A stretch of DNA of 64,000 nucleotides from Lachnospira sp. (GTDB taxonomy: Bacteria > Bacillota > Clostridia > Lachnospirales > Lachnospiraceae): the NCBI GenBank assembly GCA_017621205.1, contig JAGATQ010000040.1, positions 62,001 through 126,000 on the forward strand, written 5' to 3'. Below the pieces are notes generated by a model. It saw only the letters and a program-made list of their open reading frames with translations. It did not search any database and had not been told where the DNA came from. Position 1 is the stretch's first letter, and each line of letters begins with the position of its first letter. This document shows positions 36,317-43,742 of the stretch, piece by piece. The translations under genes were made by a program, and so were the position numbers.

Positions 36317-37636
36317 ATGTCGTATGGAATAGGAGCCATGGAGGGCGAACGAAATCGAATTTTAAGGGAAACAGCACAAAAGTCCTCAGTCGGTGCTTCT
36401 GATTACCAACAGACAGTACATCAGCTTCTGGATAAAATACAGAATGGTGAGGCAGATAAGAATTCTTCTGGAGCCGCCTTTTTAAATAAGATAACTGGGG
36501 AAAAGAAAGTGGATACTTCCAAGCTTTCAGAGATATTAGCAGGAGGAGACAGTTATACGAACAAGGCAGCCTTGACAAAGAGACTGACTGATTTTCAGAC
36601 GATTGTGGAGGATATGCAAAAGACGGCAGAGGGTTCACTCTTTTTGAAAAGTGTGGCAACAGATGCTTCAGTATATAATTATTTTGACCTTTCCTGCAAG
36701 GCGGACGGGACGACCTTTACTATGGATGTCAAACAGCTTGCAATGGAGCAGCGTAATGAGGGTAAGAAGGTGGTACTTTCTGATGCCTGTAATCTTGGTA
36801 TCGGAAGGCGTTATTTTGACCTGACGATGGATGGTAAACGTGCTTCTCTTGTGGTGAAGCTGACGGCGGAGGACACCAATGAATCTGCTATGAACAAAAT
36901 TGTTGATGCGATTAACCGGTCGGATGCCAAGGTGACGGCAGAACTTAAAAAGGAGACGGATGGTACGGGGTACATTGCGGTGTCGAGCAATGGAACCGGA
37001 GCTCCCATAGAGGGAGAGGAATATGTTTTTTATTTTTCTAATCTGTCGGATAATGATGTGGTTTCCTATTTTGGCTTAAATAATATAGCACAAGAGGGGC
37101 AGGATGCGGTATTTAATTTTAACAATAGTGAGGAAGATTCTACCTACATGTTTAATTCGGCATTGGTAGATGGCGTTGTGAGTGTGAACTTTAAGGCGGT
37201 GACCAATGGACCGGTAGAAGTCAGCTTTGACTATGATTACGATGGTCTTTGCCAGAAGCTTAGGGATTATGTGTCTGCCTATAATAGTTTAAAACAGGCG
37301 GTGATAGATAGCGGTTATGGTGCAATGAAGAGCTATTTTGGGCAGCTTGCGGATACAACGACAGAGATGATGGATGCATTGAGCAGCTTAGGTATCTCCT
37401 TAGATGTGGAGGGAACAATGTATCTGAATGAAGGATTTTTTTATAAAACAGATATGTCAGAGCTGAAAACAACCCTTAACAAAGCGGAGAAGGGGTATGC
37501 AGCGATGATTTCCAAAACAACTGATAATATGAACAATTACATGAATCGGTTGACTGGAAAATCAAGGAAATATTATGGGCTTCGTGCGAAGAAGAGCAAC
37601 GCAGCACTTCGTGCTATTATCAATCAAAATAAATGA
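36317..37636 (+). CDS. FliD-like protein, large member of a pair
   Basis: A 439-residue soluble protein. Residues about 115-240 resemble FliD domains (FTMDVKQLAMEQRN; NKIVDAINRSDAKVTAELK; GYIAVSSNGTG), and from about 290 a FliD_C-like helical region follows (LCQKLRDYVSAYNSLKQAVI; LGISLDVEGTMYLNEG). Canonical FliD begins with a membrane-distal coiled region and is usually flanked by flagellar genes; neither is the case here. TAGGAGG precedes ATG 36317. It may be a flagellar cap variant or a co-opted filament protein. Confidence 0.7.
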   Translation: MSYGIGAMEGERNRILRETAQKSSVGASDYQQTVHQLLDKIQNGEADKNSSGAAFLNKITGEKKVDTSKLSEILAGGDSYTNKAALTKRLTDFQTIVEDMQKTAEGSLFLKSVATDASVYNYFDLSCKADGTTFTMDVKQLAMEQRNEGKKVVLSDACNLGIGRRYFDLTMDGKRASLVVKLTAEDTNESAMNKIVDAINRSDAKVTAELKKETDGTGYIAVSSNGTGAPIEGEEYVFYFSNLSDNDVVSYFGLNNIAQEGQDAVFNFNNSEEDSTYMFNSALVDGVVSVNFKAVTNGPVEVSFDYDYDGLCQKLRDYVSAYNSLKQAVIDSGYGAMKSYFGQLADTTTEMMDALSSLGISLDVEGTMYLNEGFFYKTDMSELKTTLNKAEKGYAAMISKTTDNMNNYMNRLTGKSRKYYGLRAKKSNAALRAIINQNK

Positions 37637-37650
37637 TAAACAATAAAAGA

Positions 37651-37692
37651 GGACAGGCAGTGAGTAGCGTCACTGTCTGCTTTTGTTCTGTT
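37651..37692 (+). terminator. Rho-independent terminator after the FliD-like pair
   Basis: GACAGGCAGTGA (37652-37663) pairs with TCACTGTCTGC (37670-37680), allowing one G-T pair, followed by TTTTGTTCTGTTTTT. Confidence 0.7.
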
Positions 37693-37705
37693 TTTGGAGG
37701 TTACT

Positions 37706-38803
37706 ATGCGACTGGTTCGTGGACTGATACGGTTCGTTATTATAATAATATTTATAGGATGCATTGGCGTAGAGGCATATCTACATGGTGCTTTTGATTT
37801 TGTTGAGAAGCTTGATAAGGTTACTTCTATGGAAGAACTGACAGAGTATATCAATGAGGAATTACGGCGGGATATCAATCAATTTGATATTTATGTAGAA
37901 AATGTTACAGAGGAGCAGATTAAAAATGTGAACCGGAACCTGGATGGTTTTTTTGGAAATGTAACGACGTATACCATTCTTGGACAGAAGCGGGATGGTA
38001 TGTTAAAGGTGCGTTTGAAGGTTCTGGCGTCGGAGAATCTTGAGGTTTGGAAGCTTTTGGTGGAGGGGAAAAATGATGTTGCACTTTCGGAAAAGGGACA
38101 AAAGCTTTATGATCAGGTATCGACAATTTTACATAATGAAATACAGGAGGGAATGACGGATTTTGAAAAGGAGAAGGCATTACACGATTATCTGATTAAG
38201 AATTGTGCTTTTGAGGAAAACTATAAGGGCGGGGACAGAACCGGGGATGAGGATTATTACAAGGCCTATGGAGCGTTAGTTAATCATAAGGCGGTATGCA
38301 ATGGTTATGCTGAAGCGATGAATTTGTTGTTGAATGCCGCAGGCATATCTTGTAAAATGGTTGTTGGTACGGCTGATGGAACAGATCATGCTTGGAATGT
38401 GGTCAAGCTCGAGGATGGGTGGTATCAGGTGGACGCAACTTGGGATGATCCGACACCAGACCGGGAAGGAATGGTACAATATGATTATTTTAATTTGACA
38501 GATGAACAAATGGCGAAGAGCCACCAGTGGAACAGGGAAGATTATGAGGCTTGTACAGAGACTAAATACAACTACTTTATCTATTATAATCAGGTATGTT
38601 CTTCCTACGAGGAATATAAACAGAAGGTGAATCAGGCAATTGCGAAGAAAAAGAAAAAGATTGTCTATCTGGTGACAGAATATGAGAAGGGGGCGTATGA
38701 TTTATCCTTTGTAGTAGATTCCCATCTGAATATCAAAAAGGCAAGCTATATGACGAGTGATTCGCCGATGGGAACAATTATTTCGTTAAATGTAACATAT
38801 TAA
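37706..38803 (+). CDS. Membrane-anchored transglutaminase-like protein
   Basis: A 365-residue protein with an N-terminal anchor (LIRFVIIIIFIGCIGVEAYL) and an extracytoplasmic body. The catalytic triad of transglutaminase-like cysteine proteases is intact: Cys in AVCNGYAEAMNLLLNAAGI, His in DGTDHAWNVVKLEDGWYQ and Asp in VDATWDDPTPD. Family members act as peptidases or protein cross-linkers at the cell surface. GGAGG is 6 nt upstream of ATG 37706. It is followed after 16 bp by a DUF1700-like gene. Proximity to the FliD-like genes is notable, but a terminator separates them. Confidence 0.88.
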   Translation: MRLVRGLIRFVIIIIFIGCIGVEAYLHGAFDFVEKLDKVTSMEELTEYINEELRRDINQFDIYVENVTEEQIKNVNRNLDGFFGNVTTYTILGQKRDGMLKVRLKVLASENLEVWKLLVEGKNDVALSEKGQKLYDQVSTILHNEIQEGMTDFEKEKALHDYLIKNCAFEENYKGGDRTGDEDYYKAYGALVNHKAVCNGYAEAMNLLLNAAGISCKMVVGTADGTDHAWNVVKLEDGWYQVDATWDDPTPDREGMVQYDYFNLTDEQMAKSHQWNREDYEACTETKYNYFIYYNQVCSSYEEYKQKVNQAIAKKKKKIVYLVTEYEKGAYDLSFVVDSHLNIKKASYMTSDSPMGTIISLNVTY

Positions 38804-38819
38804 GAACAGGAGCAGAAAT

Positions 38820-39236
38820 ATGGATAACTTTTTAAAAGAGCTGGAAGAAGGGCTTAGAGGAGAGGTTGCGGATAGTGTGGTAAGGGATACGCTTTCCTAT
38901 TATCGAAATTATTTTGCCGAACAGAGGGCGAAGGGAGTTACAGAGCAGGAAGTGGTAGCTTCCCTTGGCAGTGGAAGGATAATTGCAAGAAGTGTGATTG
39001 ACGCAAACCGTATGGATGGTAGACAGGCAGTATATACGAGTGGGACGAAACCCAAAACTGCGACAGAATCCGGTAATAAGACAGGGATATTTGAAAAGAT
39101 AAAAACACTGCTTGTTATCATGGCAGTTACAATTGTAGTATTGTTTATTGTGGGATTATTTTTCCGGCTGGTTTGGATGGTACTCCCGGTTGTGCTTGTA
39201 ATCATGCTGATTGTCTGGCTTGTAAAAAAATTGTGA
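38820..39236 (+). CDS. DUF1700-like (HAAS domain) membrane protein
   Basis: The 138-residue protein starts with the helical HAAS pattern of DUF1700 (FLKELEEGLRGEVADSVVRD; LSYYRNYFAEQRAKG; EQEVVASLGSGRIIARSVI) and ends with two close transmembrane helices (LLVIMAVTIVVLFIVGLFF; MVLPVVLVIMLIVWLV). Such proteins are often encoded with a PadR-type regulator, which is absent here. AGGAGCAG precedes ATG 38820. It is probably cotranscribed with the transglutaminase gene. Confidence 0.75.
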   Translation: MDNFLKELEEGLRGEVADSVVRDTLSYYRNYFAEQRAKGVTEQEVVASLGSGRIIARSVIDANRMDGRQAVYTSGTKPKTATESGNKTGIFEKIKTLLVIMAVTIVVLFIVGLFFRLVWMVLPVVLVIMLIVWLVKKL

Positions 39237-39254
39237 ATGGTGTAACAAAAAAGG

Positions 39255-39283
39255 TTGACAAGTTTTGGGTTTTATAATATACT
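39255..39283 (+). promoter_or_regulatory. Strong sigma-A promoter for the tRNA-Val/tRNA-Met unit
   Basis: Consensus TTGACA (39255-39260), a 17-bp spacer and TATACT (39278-39283), 28 bp before the first tRNA. Confidence 0.8.
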
Positions 39284-39311
39284 ATCGTAGTGCTGTTGAG
39301 AAGCAGGTGAT

Positions 39312-39384
39312 GGAATCTTAGCTCAGCTGGGAGAGCATCTGCCTTACAAGCAGAGGGTCACAGGTTCGAGCCCTGTAGGTTCCA
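39312..39384 (+). tRNA. tRNA-Val (anticodon TAC)
   Basis: A cloverleaf is readable by hand: acceptor GGAATCT/AGGTTCC with G-T wobble, D arm GCTC...GAGC, anticodon arm TCTGC-CTTACAA-GCAGA and T arm with GGTTCGAGCC. The CCA end is not encoded. It is the first gene of a two-tRNA unit. Confidence 0.95.
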
Positions 39385-39409
39385 TTTGGCGTAAGCCATC
39401 ATAAGATAT

Positions 39410-39483
39410 GGCGGAGTAGCTCAGTTGGCTAGAGCACACGGTTCATACCCGTGGTGTCAGGAGTTCAAATCTCCTCTCCGCTA
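39410..39483 (+). tRNA. tRNA-Met (elongator, anticodon CAT)
   Basis: Acceptor GGCGGAG/CTCCGCT, D arm GCTC...GAGC, anticodon arm CACGG-TTCATAC-CCGTG and T loop TTCAAAT are all present. It lacks the three consecutive G-C pairs of initiator anticodon stems, so it is read as elongator. CAT could also be tRNA-Ile2 after lysidine modification, but this is less likely. Confidence 0.9.
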
Positions 39484-39492
39484 CGAGTAACT

Positions 39493-39524
39493 AGCTTGAA
39501 AACCAAGGTTTTCAAGCTTTTTTT
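39493..39524 (+). terminator. Rho-independent terminator of the tRNA unit
   Basis: Perfect 12-bp stem AGCTTGAAAACC / GGTTTTCAAGCT with a 2-nt spacer, followed by TTTTTT. Confidence 0.9.
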
Positions 39525-39554
39525 GATAGATAATGAATGAAAGGCGGTTATAGT

Positions 39555-40109
39555 ATGCGGATTGGTAATGGATATGATGTTCATCAGTTAGTTGAGGGAA
39601 GAGCTTTGATATTGGGTGGAGTTACGATTCCTTATGAGAAAGGGTTATTGGGCCATTCGGATGCAGATGTTTTGCTGCATGCCATTATGGATGCATTGCT
39701 TGGAGCTGCGGCATTGGGTGATATAGGGAAGCATTTTCCTGATACAGACCCGGAATATAAAGGTGCTGACAGTTTGAAGCTTTTGGGGCATGTCAAGAAG
39801 CTTCTTGATGAGAAGCTCTTTATCGTTGGCAATGTGGATGCTACGGTGATTGCACAGCGTCCGAAGCTTGCTTCCTATATCCCAAAGATGGTAGAAAATG
39901 TGGCAAATACTTTAGAGGTGGATGAAAGCCAGATTAATATTAAGGCAACGACGGAGGAGCATCTTGGATTTACCGGAGAGGGACTCGGCATCAGTGCCAG
40001 TGCAGTTTGTCTGTTAGAAACAATTGAGGAAGCGAGCCGTGCTGTATATATAGAGGAGAGAGGTCAGGCAGGCTGTGAGGGGTGTCAGGGCTGCATAAAG
40101 GATCAATAA
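39555..40109 (+). CDS. ispF: 2-C-methyl-D-erythritol 2,4-cyclodiphosphate synthase with Cys-rich tail
   Basis: IspF makes the cyclodiphosphate intermediate of the MEP pathway. The family motifs are present: [13 protein letters not shown] (metal ligands Asp and His), [35 protein letters not shown] and [19 protein letters not shown]. Family members end near residue 157-160; this 184-residue protein adds about 25 residues with CEGCQGC near the end. GGCGG is upstream of ATG 39555. The sequence gives no sign that the tail is a separate ORF. Confidence 0.95.
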   Translation: MRIGNGYDVHQLVEGRALILGGVTIPYEKGLLGHSDADVLLHAIMDALLGAAALGDIGKHFPDTDPEYKGADSLKLLGHVKKLLDEKLFIVGNVDATVIAQRPKLASYIPKMVENVANTLEVDESQINIKATTEEHLGFTGEGLGISASAVCLLETIEEASRAVYIEERGQAGCEGCQGCIKDQ

Positions 40110-40126
40110 ACCAAAGGGGAAATGTA

Positions 40127-40155
40127 TTGACAAATGGTACCATTTCACATAAAGT
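40127..40155 (+). promoter_or_regulatory. Predicted sigma-A promoter for cysS
   Basis: Consensus TTGACA (40127-40132), a 17-bp spacer that includes the palindrome ATGGTACCAT, and TAAAGT (40150-40155). The leader is only about 30 bp, too short for a T-box. Confidence 0.55.
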
Positions 40156-40191
40156 AGAAATGATGTATTTTAGTATGGAAAGGATTTTAAT

Positions 40192-41601
40192 ATGAAGATA
40201 TATAACAGCTTAACGAAATCCAAGCAGGAGTTTCACCCAATTCAGGAAGGGAAGGTCGGCATGTATGTCTGTGGACCGACGGTATATAATTATATTCATA
40301 TTGGCAATGCCCGTCCGATGATTGTGTTTGATACAGTACGTCGTTACTTGGAACATAAAGGATATGAAGTAAACTATGTGTCGAATTTTACGGATGTGGA
40401 TGATAAGATTATCAAAAAGGCTAATGAGGAGGGGGTCGAGCCTTCTGTGATTTCAGAGCGGTTTATTGAGGAATGCAGGAAGGATATGAAGGGCTTGAAT
40501 GTGAAGGAAGCGACACATCACCCCAAGGCGACAGAAGAAATTGATGGTATGATTGCCATGATTTCTGATTTGGTTGAGAAAGGGTACGCGTATGAGGTAG
40601 ATGGTACGGTTTATTATCGTGTTGAGCACTTTCAAGATTATGGGAAGCTCTCCCACAAGAATCTTGAGGATATGCAATCCGGTCACCGGGATATTCTGGT
40701 GACCGGGGAGAGCCAGAAGGAAGACCCCATGGACTTTGTTCTTTGGAAGCCGAAAAAAGAAGGGGAGCCTGCATGGGATTCTCCATGGGGAGAAGGGCGT
40801 CCGGGCTGGCATATTGAATGCTCTGTCATGAGCAGGAAATATGTTGGGGATACTCTGGATATTCATGCGGGAGGCGAAGATTTGATTTTTCCACATCATG
40901 AAAATGAAATTGCCCAGAGCGAGGCGGCGAACGGTGTGCCTTTCTCCAATTACTGGATGCACAATGCGTTTTTAAATATTGACAATAAGAAAATGAGCAA
41001 ATCTGCCGGTAATTTCTTTACAGTGCGGGAGATTGGTGAGAAGTTTCCCCTGCAGGTTTTGCGTTTCTTTATGTTGAGTGTACATTATAGAAGTCCTTTG
41101 AATTTTTCGGATACGCTGGTACAGTCTGCCAAGAATGGTCTGGAGCGTATTTTGACTGCAGTGGAACATGCGCAGGAGATTGTAGAGGGTCTTCCTAAGA
41201 GTGATACAAGAAAGGCAGATGAGGAAGTTTCTTATCAGAAGCTTCAGGAGCTTATTAAGAAGTATGAGGATGCAATGGAGGATGACTTTAATACTGCAGA
41301 TGCTATTGCGGCTATTTTTGAAATGGTGAAGCTTTCTAATATTACGGTGACGAAGGAGTCGTCATATGCCTATGCAAAGGAGATGCTCGATACAATTGTA
41401 GGGCTATGTGATGTCCTTGGCATTATAACAAAGAAGCAGGAAGAAATTCTTGATTCTGATATAGAAGCGTTGATTGAGCAGAGGCAGCAGGCTAGGAAAA
41501 ATAAGGATTTTGCGAAGGCAGATGCCATAAGGGATGAACTGCTTGAGCGGGGGATTGTCCTTAAGGATACCAGAGAAGGTGTGAAGTGGAGCAGAGCATA
41601 A
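40192..41601 (+). CDS. cysS: Cysteine-tRNA ligase
   Basis: Class I synthetase that charges tRNA-Cys. The 469-residue protein has the zinc-site Cys and HIGH-type motif (MYVCGPTVYNYIHIGNARP), WHIECSVMS, HHENEIAQSEA and the KMSKSAGNF signature. The C-terminal region (DFNTADAIAAIFEM; ARKNKDFAKADAIRDELLER) is also standard. It starts the conserved Firmicutes run cysS-mrnC-rlmB-sigH. Confidence 0.97.
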   Translation: MKIYNSLTKSKQEFHPIQEGKVGMYVCGPTVYNYIHIGNARPMIVFDTVRRYLEHKGYEVNYVSNFTDVDDKIIKKANEEGVEPSVISERFIEECRKDMKGLNVKEATHHPKATEEIDGMIAMISDLVEKGYAYEVDGTVYYRVEHFQDYGKLSHKNLEDMQSGHRDILVTGESQKEDPMDFVLWKPKKEGEPAWDSPWGEGRPGWHIECSVMSRKYVGDTLDIHAGGEDLIFPHHENEIAQSEAANGVPFSNYWMHNAFLNIDNKKMSKSAGNFFTVREIGEKFPLQVLRFFMLSVHYRSPLNFSDTLVQSAKNGLERILTAVEHAQEIVEGLPKSDTRKADEEVSYQKLQELIKKYEDAMEDDFNTADAIAAIFEMVKLSNITVTKESSYAYAKEMLDTIVGLCDVLGIITKKQEEILDSDIEALIEQRQQARKNKDFAKADAIRDELLERGIVLKDTREGVKWSRA

Positions 41602-41637
41602 GAACAGGTTGCCACAGTAGTTTTAAGAAGGAACAGT

Positions 41638-42168
41638 ATGGAAGAAAAAATGGATACGCAAATTGAGACAACAAAGAGAACAAAGATATGTCGGGACAGC
41701 GATTCTGGTGTAAGCAAGGATTGTCCGATGGATATCTGGCAGCAGGCAATGGAGGATTTCCAGAGACGGTTTGAGCTTCATAAGGTGAATGTGAAAGCAT
41801 ATTCCCCGCTTGCGTTAGCTTATATTGGGGATACCATTTTTGATTTGATATTCCGAACACTGGTTGTCAGCAGGTTTAATATGGCGGCACATAAGTATCA
41901 TAAAGAGGTATGCAGGTATGTTAGTGCAGTTGCCCAGTCCGAGATGGTGGAGCAGATACAGGAGCTTTTTACAGATGAGGAGCTTGAAATATATAAGAGA
42001 GGGCGTAATTCCAAGCCTTATAATAGGGCGAAGAATGCCAGTGTGATAGAATACCAGCGGGCAACCGGATTGGAGGCACTGGTCGGGTATCTTTACCTTG
42101 ATGGAAGAATGGAGCGGATTTTTGAACTGATAAAGGAAGGGATTTGCCGCATGAATGGCGGGGAATAG
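41638..42168 (+). CDS. mrnC: Mini-ribonuclease III
   Basis: MrnC is a small RNase III-like nuclease that matures 23S rRNA and lacks a double-stranded RNA-binding domain. The catalytic region starts about residue 55 (YSPLALAYIGDTIFDLIFRT) with RGRNSKPYNRAKNASVIEYQ and TGLEALVGYLYL. The first 45 residues are a charged extension that most homologues lack; an internal ATG further on could shorten the protein. AAGAAGGAACAG precedes ATG 41638. Confidence 0.94.
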   Translation: MEEKMDTQIETTKRTKICRDSDSGVSKDCPMDIWQQAMEDFQRRFELHKVNVKAYSPLALAYIGDTIFDLIFRTLVVSRFNMAAHKYHKEVCRYVSAVAQSEMVEQIQELFTDEELEIYKRGRNSKPYNRAKNASVIEYQRATGLEALVGYLYLDGRMERIFELIKEGICRMNGGE

Positions 42169-42176
42169 GAGCAGGC

Positions 42177-43001
42177 ATGGCGAACAAGGAATATCCTAAG
42201 AAAAAGGAGCAAAGAAAACAAGCAGGCCACATGAAAGAGAAGACAGATAGAAGGGACACAGAGGGAATTGTGGAGGGACGTAATCCGGTGCTTGAAGCAT
42301 TCCGGTCCGGGCAGACTGTGGAACGTGTCTATGTGTTGGATGGCTGTCTTGATGGACCAATTCAAAATATAGTAAGAGAAGCCAAGCGGCTTAAGTGCCG
42401 GTTGGATTTTGTGACAAAGGAACGCTTAGAACAACTGTCAGTCACCGGGCATCATCAGGGTGTAGTGGCGAAGGTAGCAGCATTTGCTTATGTTGAGGTT
42501 TCTGATATGCTTGAAGTGGCGAGAAGTAAGGGAGAAGACCCTTTTTTATTCTTGCTGGATGAAATAGAGGATCCGCACAATCTGGGAGCAATTATTCGGA
42601 CTGCTAATCAGGTAGGGGCACATGGTGTTATTATTCCAAAGCACCGGGCTGTAGGATTGACGGCTACTGTTGCGAGGGCTTCGGCAGGTGCCATTCATTA
42701 TACTCCTGTTGCAAAGGTGACGAATCTGTCCCAGACAATAGAGGAGCTTAAAAAGGAAGGGCTTTGGTTTGTCTGTGCCGATATGGATGGGGAACTGATG
42801 TATCAGCAGAATTTAACGGGGGCAGTCGGACTTGTAATTGGAAACGAGGGCAGTGGTGTGAGTCGTTTAGTAAAGGAAAAATGTGATTTTATTACAGCGA
42901 TTCCGATGAAGGGGCAGATTGATTCCTTGAATGCTTCTGTTGCGGCAGGCGTTCTGGCTTATGAGATTGTAAGACAACGTATAGAAAAATCAGGCTTATA
43001 G
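42177..43001 (+). CDS. rlmB: 23S rRNA (guanosine-2'-O)-methyltransferase RlmB
   Basis: SPOUT-class enzyme methylating G2251 of 23S rRNA. After a basic 30-residue start the protein shows EGRNPVLEAFRSG, an RNA-binding N-domain, and the knotted SPOUT domain with LDEIEDPHNLGAIIRTANQ, GLVIGNEGSGVSRLVKEKCD and IPMKGQIDSLNASVAAGVLAYE (split here over two motifs). ATG 42177 follows TAGGAGCAGGC; the length is 274 residues. The 3' end is partly duplicated just downstream (see findings). Confidence 0.95.
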   Translation: MANKEYPKKKEQRKQAGHMKEKTDRRDTEGIVEGRNPVLEAFRSGQTVERVYVLDGCLDGPIQNIVREAKRLKCRLDFVTKERLEQLSVTGHHQGVVAKVAAFAYVEVSDMLEVARSKGEDPFLFLLDEIEDPHNLGAIIRTANQVGAHGVIIPKHRAVGLTATVARASAGAIHYTPVAKVTNLSQTIEELKKEGLWFVCADMDGELMYQQNLTGAVGLVIGNEGSGVSRLVKEKCDFITAIPMKGQIDSLNASVAAGVLAYEIVRQRIEKSGL

Positions 43002-43026
43002 GTTTGTAAGGCAGCGGTTTGCAAAA

Positions 43027-43048
43027 TCTGGCTTATGAGATTGTAAGA
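43027..43048 (+). repeat. Duplicated 22 bp of the rlmB 3' end
   Basis: TCTGGCTTATGAGATTGTAA plus GA at 43027-43048 repeats 42953-42974 inside rlmB exactly. The second copy is outside the coding region, 26 bp after the stop codon. Confidence 0.85.
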
Positions 43049-43121
43049 GTGGCTAGAGCAATAGAGATGGAAGTAGAAGTGCTATTTAGAAATATGGGTA
43101 TGGCAGGATTAGGAGAGAGCT

Positions 43122-43721
43122 ATGGATTATAGAGAGCTTTCGGATATTCAGATTATTGATTTAAGCCGTAAAGGTGATAATGAGGCAATGGAATATCTTC
43201 TAAAAAAATATCGTGGCATGATTCGTAAGGAAACAAGAAGAATGTATTTGATAGGCAGTGAGGAGGAAGACTTGACGCAGGAGGGAATGATAGGGCTGTT
43301 TAAGGCGATACGGGATTATGATGAGAACAAGCAGACCGATTTTGCATTATTTGCCCATATCTGTATTGTGCGTCAGATTTATAATGCTGTAACGGCATCC
43401 AAAAGACAGAAAAACATTCCTCTAAACACCTATGTATCGTTTTATGCTCCTTTAGAAAAGGAGGAAAGCGGCATGACCTTACAGGAAGTGCTTAAGAATA
43501 ATCAGGATGATCCAGAACGTCGTGTGATTGAGCAGGAGCGTGTGGAAGAGATTTGGAGACAGATTGACAGGGTATTAAGCCCGCTGGAGAAAAAAGTGTT
43601 GTTTTTATATTTGGATGGGGATAGCTATTTTACAATAGGGGAGAAGCTTGGAAAAGAAAAGAAGGCAATTGATAATGCGATACAGCGGATTCGGATGAAG
43701 CTGTCAAGTTATCGCAATTGA
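43122..43721 (+). CDS. sigH: RNA polymerase sigma-H factor
   Basis: Sigma-H drives early stationary-phase and sporulation genes, including spo0A in Bacillus. The 199-residue protein has region 2 (DEAMEYLLKKY-like NEAMEYLLKKYRGMIR; EEDLTQEGMIGLFKAIRDYD) and region 4 (LSPLEKKVLFLYLDGDSYFT; AIDNAIQRIRMKL). The gene position after cysS-mrnC-rlmB is that of sigH in Firmicutes. AGGAGAGAG precedes ATG 43122. The yacP-like NYN nuclease gene usually found between rlmB and sigH is missing. Confidence 0.92.
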   Translation: MDYRELSDIQIIDLSRKGDNEAMEYLLKKYRGMIRKETRRMYLIGSEEEDLTQEGMIGLFKAIRDYDENKQTDFALFAHICIVRQIYNAVTASKRQKNIPLNTYVSFYAPLEKEESGMTLQEVLKNNQDDPERRVIEQERVEEIWRQIDRVLSPLEKKVLFLYLDGDSYFTIGEKLGKEKKAIDNAIQRIRMKLSSYRN

Positions 43722-43742
43722 TGGACATAAAGGAGAGTTTCT

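Noticed and set aside
40110-40191. T-box leader for cysS
   Set aside because: The gap is only 82 bp with no specifier-type structure; a plain promoter fits.
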